DNA from: a virus | Length of the DNA: 24,361 bases | IMG/VR virus record: IMGVR_UViG_3300050821_024001 | Location: 1 to 24,361 of that record | Direction: 5' to 3' (one strand) | Shown: piece by piece, positions 1-6,470 of the stretch | How positions within the stretch are numbered: position 1 is the stretch's first letter | Layout of the letters: each line of letters begins with the position of its first letter | The notes under the pieces: model-generated | What the model was told of the DNA's origin: nothing | The model's input: the letters and a program-made list of their open reading frames with translations, nothing else | The model's database searches: none | Made by a program: the position numbers and the translations under genes

Positions 1-69
1 AGTGCCGTTGTGGTCCACGCTCGAATACGGGTTGATGAAAACCCGCAGAGATTTCGGTTTGCTGGGCAT
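1..69 (-). CDS. Partial phage protein, N-terminus only
   Basis: An ATG at 69 opens a frame that stays open for 23 codons to the window edge. The residues begin MPSKPKSLRVFINPYSSVDH. A GGAG lies about 13 bases upstream, a long spacing. The gene follows the 320-residue tail-completion-like gene in the same direction after a 59-base gap, so it is probably the next tail-module gene. The basic N-terminus followed by a VFINPY..DH..G segment resembles small proteins encoded just before the tail sheath or tube genes in Mu-like phages, but too little is visible to name it. Confidence 0.5.
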   Translation of the reverse strand, partial: MPSKPKSLRVFINPYSSVDHNGT

Positions 70-128
70 GGCTATGCGTTCGTCTCCGGGTCGGAGGAAG
101 CGGGGGCCGCTGGCGACGCGCGCCGCGG

Positions 129-1091
129 CTACTGGTCAGTGGGCAGTGCGCCCACGCAAATCCAAATCGCGGAGCCGTCCGTGACGGTCGATCCGACGAA
201 CGAGGTCCACACCGGCTCGCTCGTGCCGCTCGTGCCGTTCACGATGCAGCCGAAGAACAGCCCGTTGACGGTGAGCGGGGAGACGTTCGCGCCAATCGCG
301 TAGGCCGTGCTCGGCGCCCAGGGCGTCAAGATGAACCCCTGCGCCTGCCCCGTCGTCTCACCGGACGCACCGTCGACCGTGGTGATCTGAACGCCGGTGT
401 CTTGGGCGAGCGGGAAGTACGGCGGGTTGCGCGTGATGTCGCGCACCTGGTCCTCGACCAGCGTCATCGTCATCTCGATCGCCGGCCACTCCGTGCGGCC
501 GCCGTCCGCGCCCTGCGCCCAGAGTCGTGTCGACTTCCATCGCTCGAAGGTGAGCGACCACGAGCCGATGTATTTGCCGAGATACGAGCCCGCGTAGCTC
601 GCCTGTGGATCGTCGTCCCCGGGCTGCACCCACGCGGGCGTGCGACCTCGCTCGATCGCCGTCATGACGGCGGACACGAGGCCATTGACGAATGGCTGTC
701 TGGATTTTCCGGAATCGCTCTTGGTTTGGAGCGGGAACACCCAGAGCACGATCAGTGTCGACTCGTGCAGGACGGTCTCGTCGCTGATTCGTTCGAGCTT
801 GCCCTCCTCGCGCCAAGCGAAGAGCGCGGGCAGCGCCGCCGAAGAGAACGTGAACGCGCGCGGGTCGTACGGATACGTCGCTGCGACAGGAGGGGTCGAC
901 GGCGAAACGCCGGGTACCGTCCACGCCGCGGTCGCGTTGTTGTCGTTGACGAGGAAGGCCTGCAGGAACGGGAGCAGGAATCCGATGGCCGGATCGGTGG
1001 TCGGCGGATCGCCCTGATCGAGGAGCGACGAGGCGGGCAGCGCGTCGGGGGACGGGAGAGGGAGCGGTAAGCCGCCCCAGCGGTCCGTCAT
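129..1091 (-). CDS. Tail-completion-like protein with C-terminal glycan-binding-like repeat
   Basis: 320 residues, ATG start, overlapping the previous gene's stop by ATGA. The first about 235 residues include a segment around 93-120 (EEGKLERISDETVLHESTLIVLW compressed: WREEGK, RISDETVLHES, LIVLWVFP) that looks like the strand-rich core of phage tail-terminator or completion proteins. Residues about 258-314 form a separate module with the pattern WxPxTxYxxGxxV...GLxFxCxxxGTSGxSEPxW...TVTDGxxxWxCVG. This module is common at the ends of phage tail and fibre proteins and is usually taken as carbohydrate-binding. Position after the HK97-gp10-like gene agrees with a head-tail or tail-end role. Specific function is inferred. 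Confidence 0.6.
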   Translation of the reverse strand: MTDRWGGLPLPLPSPDALPASSLLDQGDPPTTDPAIGFLLPFLQAFLVNDNNATAAWTVPGVSPSTPPVAATYPYDPRAFTFSSAALPALFAWREEGKLERISDETVLHESTLIVLWVFPLQTKSDSGKSRQPFVNGLVSAVMTAIERGRTPAWVQPGDDDPQASYAGSYLGKYIGSWSLTFERWKSTRLWAQGADGGRTEWPAIEMTMTLVEDQVRDITRNPPYFPLAQDTGVQITTVDGASGETTGQAQGFILTPWAPSTAYAIGANVSPLTVNGLFFGCIVNGTSGTSEPVWTSFVGSTVTDGSAIWICVGALPTDQ

Positions 1092-1570
1092 TCGCTGTCG
1101 CCCTCCAAGACGACGCGCGCGCGCTCCGCGAGCATGAGCAAATTCCTCTCCAAAATCTGCTCTGTGTGGATGTACGCGGGCCCCATGAAGGGCCGCGGAG
1201 TCGTGCCGGGATGATTCACGCGTTTTGCGAAGTGAACGCCACCGCCCGAGTCTTCCCAGCGAAGCGCCTGTGCCCTCTTCGCTTCGATCACGTGCGGCCG
1301 CGTGCCGTTTTCGACGTACGCGGCGTACGGCTTGTCCGCGATGATCTCCGCTTCGGCGCTGTCACCTGTGCGCGCAGTCATCTTCGCGAAGATGCGCGAC
1401 GTGAGGCCTGTGCCCGGGTGGCGATCCTGGTAGTGGTGGACCCGAATCGCTTCGCCCGCGCCCTCCGCCGCCGCGTCCATCGCCGCCGGGCCGAGCCCGT
1501 GACGGATCAGGCTCTCGGTCGCGGCCGCGCGCGCGTAGAAGTCGTCGAGATCGAGCGAGGCGTCGAACAT
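1088..1570 (-). CDS. HK97 gp10-like / virion morphogenesis protein
   Basis: 160 residues; the ATG at 1570 shares one base with the previous stop (TGATG). The central region carries the HK97-gp10 pattern: an AxYAAYVENGTRPH segment near residues 80-95, then a conserved aromatic/glycine stretch and NHPGTTPRPFMGPA (about 119-132), followed by a terminal helix. In this family the protein sits at the head-tail interface and helps join or complete tails. The neighbours, a DUF1320 connector and a tail-terminator-like gene, agree with that. Family assignment is good; the exact step is inferred. Confidence 0.75.
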   Translation of the reverse strand: MFDASLDLDDFYARAAATESLIRHGLGPAAMDAAAEGAGEAIRVHHYQDRHPGTGLTSRIFAKMTARTGDSAEAEIIADKPYAAYVENGTRPHVIEAKRAQALRWEDSGGGVHFAKRVNHPGTTPRPFMGPAYIHTEQILERNLLMLAERARVVLEGDSE

Positions 1571-2046
1571 CAGTAGTCCCCGTGATTGCGTCGGGCGCCT
1601 GGGCCCGAGATGTACACGCGGTCGATCACAGGCGTGGAGACTCCGCCCACATTGGCCGGCGGCGTTGCGACAGTCGGCGCGCGCTGGCGGGCATCCATCA
1701 CCCGCTGCATCTTTTCGTTCGCCGACTTCTTGCGAGCCTGGATGTCATTGCCGCGGTCCGTTGGCACCGCTTCGGGATGCCGGTCGTACATGAAGGCAAC
1801 GGCGTAATCGAGCGCGCAGTACTTCAGGAAGTTGTCGGCCTCGAGCTGGGCCATGACCGTTGCCGAGATGGGGCCAGGCCCGTATTCGCCGACGAGGTAC
1901 GAAAGGATCTCTTGCTCCGCTCGATCGATGATCGACGCGATGATGGCTGGGTCGGCCACTCCGACGTTGGTGTCGTCGCAGCAAGCGATCACGGATTGAA
2001 CCGATGTCGCGTTCTCCAGGTCGGCTTGGTCCAGCCAGATCGCCAC
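1570..2046 (-). CDS. DUF1320 / Mu gp36-like head-tail connector
   Basis: 158 residues from a GTG start with TAAGG four bases upstream. The N-terminal half has the DUF1320 pattern: a short aspartate-rich start, then IIASIIDRAEQEILSYL (about 36-52), GEYGPGP, and a helix with FLKYCALDYAVAFMY (about 73-87) ending in a basic linker. Mu gp36 belongs to this family and acts at the neck between portal and tail. The C-terminal 45 residues are proline/alanine rich and not conserved. It begins seven bases after the preceding stop, so it is probably translated from the same message. Confidence 0.75.
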   Translation of the reverse strand: MAIWLDQADLENATSVQSVIACCDDTNVGVADPAIIASIIDRAEQEILSYLVGEYGPGPISATVMAQLEADNFLKYCALDYAVAFMYDRHPEAVPTDRGNDIQARKKSANEKMQRVMDARQRAPTVATPPANVGGVSTPVIDRVYISGPGARRNHGDY

Positions 2047-2052
2047 GGCGCC

Positions 2053-2550
2053 TTACGGACGGACCGTTGCCGCTGCGGTAGCTGCGGCTTCGCGCCAGGC
2101 CAGCGCCTTTTTGAAGTCCCACGGCTCGTTCTGCCGAGTCTTCTCGTCCCACACTTTGCCTTCGCGCGAGGGCCGTGCGGTGAGCGGCTCGATAAGCCCG
2201 TGGTCGAGCATCGATGCGGCGTCGATGTCGTCGAGCTCGATGATGTCGCCGGGATGCACGAGGATCTGGGCGGGTATGTGCTCGTTCAGGGCCCCGTTGG
2301 GGAACAGCCGATCCGACAGGGGCACCGCGATGGACACGTTGCCGTGGATGACTCGGTAACGACCGCCCTGTGCACGCTCCTTGGCGGACTTCTCCTCGGC
2401 CGAGACGACCGCTTTGCGCTCAATGATGCGCGCCGGAGTGCGTTCGTATGCGGCTCTCGCAACGCGCGTCGCAACATCGAGAACCGGACCCGGTGCCGTA
2501 CGCACCTCCGCGGCAGAAGCTGCGGCAGTCTTGGAAGGTTGCTTCTTCAC
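2053..2550 (-). CDS. Small virion-module protein of unknown function
   Basis: 165 residues; the GTG start overlaps the upstream stop by GTGA. The first about 60 residues are lysine/alanine rich and probably disordered. Residues about 66-125 look folded, with RVIHGNVSIAVPLSD followed by HPGDIIELDDIDAASMLDHG, a pattern (G-D-hydrophobic-E-L-D-D-x-D-A-x-x-L) seen in small phage structural proteins encoded after the capsid gene. A shorter version of the same idea, with LLGHEDAERML, occurs in the next gene upstream. No enzyme motif is visible. I do not recognise a named family. Confidence 0.6.
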   Translation of the reverse strand: MKKQPSKTAAASAAEVRTAPGPVLDVATRVARAAYERTPARIIERKAVVSAEEKSAKERAQGGRYRVIHGNVSIAVPLSDRLFPNGALNEHIPAQILVHPGDIIELDDIDAASMLDHGLIEPLTARPSREGKVWDEKTRQNEPWDFKKALAWREAAATAAATVRP

Positions 2551-2810
2551 TTCTGCTTCCCTTTCTCGTTCGACTTCTGCGCGGGTTCGGCTTGGACTGG
2601 GACCGCCGGCAGCGCTGGCGGTGACTCCGGCGCTGCCGGCTCGATTTCGACTAGTGCGGCGACGGGCTTCGCCGTCTGCTGCGCGAGCATTCGTTCCGCG
2701 TCTTCGTGTCCGAGCAGCACCTCGGTCCCGGATGCGTGCATGACGCCATCGCGAAACAGGCTGCCGACCAGCACGTAGCGACCAGCGAGCGACGGAGTGT
2801 CCGCGCTCAT
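2547..2810 (-). CDS. Small post-capsid protein of unknown function
   Basis: 87 residues, ATG start overlapping the major capsid stop by ATGA and followed by a GTGA overlap into the next gene. The N-terminal half (GRYVLVGSLFRDGVMHASGT, then LLGHEDAERMLAQ) is compact and strand-like, similar to small phage proteins that sit between the capsid and connector genes. The C-terminal half is a proline/alanine/glutamate tail ending in lysines, probably flexible. The same frame stays open far upstream, but that part runs antisense-like through the capsid gene, so the ATG at 2810 is the supported start. Confidence 0.6.
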   Translation of the reverse strand: MSADTPSLAGRYVLVGSLFRDGVMHASGTEVLLGHEDAERMLAQQTAKPVAALVEIEPAAPESPPALPAVPVQAEPAQKSNEKGKQK

Positions 2811-4093
2811 TGGAGGCAATTGAGCAGGAGGCCGCCGACGAGGCCCGACGTCTGTAGCTCCGTGTCGTTGACGGTTGCGACCACCGTCGTGCCGCCGCGC
2901 GGGCCGCGCTTCGGATCGAAGAACGAGCGCACGAGGAGGCCGCCGGCCTGCTGCGATCCGTCCGGCGCGGTGCCGCCGATCCACCGGAAGGTGTAGCTCG
3001 ACGCCACGTCCATCTGGCTCGTGGGAGGCGTCTCCGCGGGCTGGCGAAGCAGCACGACGTGATTGCCCCACACGTACGTCAGCGCGCCGCCGACGATGTA
3101 CTTCATCTGCGCCACGTAGATCGTGGGCAGCGTGAAGTCGGTGGAGATGTCGCCTTCGGCGGGAATCGGTTTGATGCCGGCCTTCGCGTAGATGTACTTC
3201 TGAACCGCAGGGTTCTTCTGGAACGCGTGCAGCATCTTCTTTGAGAAGACGATGCCGGTGAGCGGCATGTAACTCGCGTCGTCCGCCGCCTGGAGGTTGG
3301 CAATCGGGTCGCTCGACGCTCCGCCGTTCCACTGCGATCCGGCGGCAATCGTGGTCACGAGTCCCGAGTTCCACGAGGCGCTCGTCTGGAGAAGCGTGGC
3401 GACGCGGTACTCGCGCTCGAGCCGGAGCGCATCCACCACGACCTGCATGAGCTTTTCCATCGGCCGCAAGGGCGCGTCCGCGTTGCTCATGATCTCGGTC
3501 GGGAGAAACCCGCCGAGCCCGTACTGCACGGTGCTGTACGTCGTGGGAGACAGGCCCGGGTTGACCTCGGAGACGGGTGCACCGGGAGCCGTGACATTCG
3601 GGATCTTCCGGTTGAAGTCGTTGGACGAGTTCCACGTGTAGTAGACGTCCGACTGCTTGCTGACCTGCACGACGGGACTCGCCACGTCGGCGACGCCATC
3701 GGCGATCCGGTAACCTGCCGCGTAGTTGGGCATCGTGGACGGCGTATGAACGTCGGCCACGCCGAGGTCCATCTTCACGAGCCGCCCATCACGCTCGCGC
3801 ATCGTGTACCGGCAATCGCGACCTGTGAGCGCCACGACCTTTCGGTGGTAATGGTCTGCGGCAACGTTCGCGAGGTGCGACGTGTGCACCATATTGCCGT
3901 TTTCGTCGCGAATGGGAATCGCGCCAGGGCCGAGCAAGTACTCGGTGGGCTCCATCTCCCGCAGGAGATGCATGCCGCCTTCGTCCTTGTATTCGCGACC
4001 AGTCGTCGGATCGAGATAGCTGACCTCGTGCGTGCCGAGGTATTTGGCGCGCGGGTCCTCGGGCGCATACTTCATCTGAATCAGATTCTTCAT
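2807..4093 (-). CDS. Major capsid protein, Mu-type HK97 fold (paralogue 1)
   Basis: 428 residues, ATG start with GGGAG seven bases upstream. The N-terminal about 106 residues are charged and resemble a scaffolding-like delta region. A motif MDLGVADVHTP lies at about 108-118. The folded part includes DALRLEREYRVATLLQTSASW, an internal YVWGNHVVLLRQP strand, FRWIGG and a C-terminal NDTELxxxGLVGGLL. This arrangement and the position after portal and protease genes fit the major head subunit. It is clearly homologous to the protein at 4726-5826, with matching blocks along the whole length. Cleavage near the MDLG motif is inferred only. Confidence 0.85.
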   Translation of the reverse strand: MKNLIQMKYAPEDPRAKYLGTHEVSYLDPTTGREYKDEGGMHLLREMEPTEYLLGPGAIPIRDENGNMVHTSHLANVAADHYHRKVVALTGRDCRYTMRERDGRLVKMDLGVADVHTPSTMPNYAAGYRIADGVADVASPVVQVSKQSDVYYTWNSSNDFNRKIPNVTAPGAPVSEVNPGLSPTTYSTVQYGLGGFLPTEIMSNADAPLRPMEKLMQVVVDALRLEREYRVATLLQTSASWNSGLVTTIAAGSQWNGGASSDPIANLQAADDASYMPLTGIVFSKKMLHAFQKNPAVQKYIYAKAGIKPIPAEGDISTDFTLPTIYVAQMKYIVGGALTYVWGNHVVLLRQPAETPPTSQMDVASSYTFRWIGGTAPDGSQQAGGLLVRSFFDPKRGPRGGTTVVATVNDTELQTSGLVGGLLLNCLQ

Positions 4094-4146
4094 GTCGAAC
4101 TCCCTGCCCGTAGGCGGGTGAAAAGTTGTTGTGCGACCTGGCTCGA

Positions 4147-4602
4147 TTAGGTGGAGGGTCCGCGCAGCTGGAGCTTCACGAGGACGGGATCCGCTGCAGC
4201 GGTCGTGGCGGTGAGCGCCTGTCCAACGACGGAGTTGCCTGCGCTAGCCACGTAGGTACGGACCGCGCCGGAAACGCTGCTGGACGGCATCACCTGCGCG
4301 CCGGCGGCAATGTTCCCCGAGGCGTCGACAACGCACCAAGCGGCCGTCCCATCGATCACCCGGCACGTGCCGTATGCGCCGGCCGCAATGCTTGTCTCCA
4401 CGACGATGCCGAAGGGCACGTCGGTGAGGGCTGCAGTCGGAATGACGCCGACCGCGGGCTGGGACGCGCTCAACACATTGCTCGCGTCGACCTTGACGAC
4501 CATGCCGACGGTGAGCGCGGCGCTCGCGCCAGTGTTCTTGATGGGAAAATACGGAAGTCCGAGCGAATAATTCGCGTCGAACAGATCGGTGGCTGCACTC
4601 AT
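4147..4602 (-). CDS. Capsid cement / decoration-like protein (DUF2190-like)
   Basis: 151 residues, ATG start with a strong AGGAGAG. Mostly short beta strands with many alanine, valine and glycine residues. A segment LTVGMVVKVDASNVLSAS resembles the opening strands of DUF2190 proteins. The end, VVGQALTATTAAADPVLVKL, follows the typical finish of phage cement proteins (GxALtaa...dxVxVxL). It lies between the two capsid-like genes, as expected for a head-surface protein. Family assignment is by pattern, not by search. Confidence 0.7.
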   Translation of the reverse strand: MSAATDLFDANYSLGLPYFPIKNTGASAALTVGMVVKVDASNVLSASQPAVGVIPTAALTDVPFGIVVETSIAAGAYGTCRVIDGTAAWCVVDASGNIAAGAQVMPSSSVSGAVRTYVASAGNSVVGQALTATTAAADPVLVKLQLRGPST

Positions 4603-4725
4603 AGAACTCTCCTGAAACGGGTGGTGGGACCGCGGACACGAGCAGCCATGCCGGCCGCCATGAATTCGGATATTCCGGGCGCACCGACTGGCGCGCCTTT
4701 ACGATTCGTTACTTGGGGCTTGTGG

Positions 4726-5826
4726 CTACGAGATTGCGCCGACGAGCAGAGCGCCAACCTTGTTATTCACGAACAACTCGACGTCGTTGTGCGCCACAAC
4801 GACGTAATCGGACTTGTCTACCGGGTCCGTGTATCGGCGAACCAAGACACCATCGACGGCTTCCCCGTCTTTGGCATTTCCGAGCCATCGCAAGGTCACC
4901 GTTGTCGGCACGGAGTCGGGCGCGCGCACCAGCGCCACGTTGGTGGGAGACGCGTTGCCTGGCATCGAAGGAGCCCATACGTACGCGGGCGCGCCACCCG
5001 TGAACTGCTTCGCTCGAGCGAAGAGTACCTTCGGCATCTCGCCGCCGGACTGCACGTAGTCACGCATCAAGGTGATGTTGGTGGAGAACGGGTTGCCGTA
5101 AAAGTATGGGGCGACGCTTTCGGGTAGGACGATGATGTTGGCCGGCAAGTAGCTCGCGGCGAGACCCGAAAATACGTTTGCGAGCGGCGCGGGGGCTGTG
5201 CCGCCATTCCATTTGTTGACGCCAATCGAGATCTGATTGGCGGTCGCCCAATTCGCCGCAGTCGTCAGAAGTGTGTAGAGACGCACTTCGCGGGCGAGGC
5301 GTAGCGCGTTGACCAAGAGGTGGACGGTGTCGAGCGTGACGTCCCAGTCCCCGTTGGCCGCGACATCGCGCGGAATCTTGGACGCAAGCGCGTATGGAGT
5401 CGTCACGAAGGCGGTCTTCGCGTAGCCAGGGGCGATCAGCGGCGGGGGTCCGTCGGATGGCGCGTTCGGCGCCACGATCTTGATCGCGTCCGTGACGTTC
5501 TCGACGTACAGGTAGCCGCGATCGTGCGAGATCATCCGCACTTCGGACACGGCATCGGCGACGAAGTCGCCGCTCGGAATCGCGAACTGCGCGCGCGTCG
5601 CTTGCTGTGCGACGTCGGCGACCCCTAGATCCATGAGGATCTTGCCGTCCGCCTCACGCATCGCGGGGGCCCGCTTGCCCTGGAGCCAAGCTCCCGCGTA
5701 GGCGCAGAGCTGCTTGCACTGGTCGTCGCTTCCGGTGCGCGCTAGGAACGGTTTTCCCGATTCGTCGCGACCCACGTCCCCGTCCATGACGAACAGAGAA
5801 TTGCCGTTGGTGTCTCGAACGTGCAT
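4726..5826 (-). CDS. Second major-capsid-like protein (paralogue 2)
   Basis: 366 residues. The ATG at 5826 with GAGAAG upstream is preferred; the frame is open much further upstream, but there it only shadows the protease gene. It shares with the 2807-4093 protein the block MDLGVADV (about 65-72), NALRLAREVRLYTLL followed by W, KWNGGTAPAPLAN, SYLPANIIVLPE, YVWAPSM, TLRWLGNAKDGxxxDGVLVRRYTDP and NDVELxxxxKVGALLVG. It is 62 residues shorter, mainly at the N-terminus. It could be the hexamer subunit, a pentamer/vertex subunit (as gp24 to gp23 in T4) or a minor head protein. It is encoded directly after the protease/scaffold gene, the usual place of the main subunit. Confidence 0.8.
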   Translation of the reverse strand: MHVRDTNGNSLFVMDGDVGRDESGKPFLARTGSDDQCKQLCAYAGAWLQGKRAPAMREADGKILMDLGVADVAQQATRAQFAIPSGDFVADAVSEVRMISHDRGYLYVENVTDAIKIVAPNAPSDGPPPLIAPGYAKTAFVTTPYALASKIPRDVAANGDWDVTLDTVHLLVNALRLAREVRLYTLLTTAANWATANQISIGVNKWNGGTAPAPLANVFSGLAASYLPANIIVLPESVAPYFYGNPFSTNITLMRDYVQSGGEMPKVLFARAKQFTGGAPAYVWAPSMPGNASPTNVALVRAPDSVPTTVTLRWLGNAKDGEAVDGVLVRRYTDPVDKSDYVVVAHNDVELFVNNKVGALLVGAIS

Positions 5827-5873
5827 AGGGGCTTCTCGCGGTTTCGGGAAACGTCGGAGGGCGATCGGAGCGG

Positions 5874-6470
5874 CTAGTCCTTGAACGGACTCTCGATCTT
5901 GCCGGCGATGATCTTCCCGGCCTCTTCGTAGGCCGCGGCGTACGGCATTCTTTTTTCGCTCATGAGCCGACGCGTCAGTGCGGTCTGCGACATTTGCACG
6001 CTGACCTTGTCCCGCGGCTCGCCCGGCACGATGTTTCGCAGCAGGTGACGCTCGGACAGCGCAACTGGCGGGTACATGATGTTGAAGGCCGCTCGGTCGG
6101 TCTTCGCGAAAGCGAGCATGGCGCCCTTCTTGTCGGGCGTGAGGCCCATCTTGTCCTTGTACGTGTCGAACGCGATTTCGACGTCGGCGTTCAGATCCGC
6201 CTCGTCCCGTTTTGCCTTTTCGGCCAGAAGCGTCGCGTTCTCGCCGACGATGCGAGCGATGGCCGCGGGGAGCGCTTCCCCGTCTCGGCACGTCACGGCG
6301 CCTTTGATCGCCGCAATCACGCCTTCGCTCGTCTTGAGCGCCGTCGTGGCTTCTGTGAGTCTGTCGGTCAACGATGTCACGTCGCCCGAGGCCGTCTTCA
6401 GTTTCCCGGTGAGGGTCAGCACTTCGGTCTCGGCCGTCGTGAGTTTTTCCTGAATCTCTTTGTCGCTCAT
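5874..6470 (-). CDS. Nested scaffold protein from an internal start
   Basis: Within the long protease gene, an in-frame ATG at 6470 is preceded by GGGAG at eight bases, an ideal spacing. It would give a 198-residue product beginning MSDKEIQEKLTTAE, with a heptad-like coiled coil over its first about 55 residues and a basic, helical C-terminus. Phage Mu makes its scaffold from an in-frame internal start in the protease gene, and the layout here is the same. That this product is actually made is inferred from the ribosome binding site and the known Mu arrangement. Confidence 0.6.
   Translation of the reverse strand: MSDKEIQEKLTTAETEVLTLTGKLKTASGDVTSLTDRLTEATTALKTSEGVIAAIKGAVTCRDGEALPAAIARIVGENATLLAEKAKRDEADLNADVEIAFDTYKDKMGLTPDKKGAMLAFAKTDRAAFNIMYPPVALSERHLLRNIVPGEPRDKVSVQMSQTALTRRLMSEKRMPYAAAYEEAGKIIAGKIESPFKD

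Noticed and set aside
4603-4725. Imperfect palindrome at 4647-4662 as a terminator between capsid-like genes
   Set aside because: It has a central mismatch, is short and lacks a T-run; no other feature is visible in this 123-base gap.
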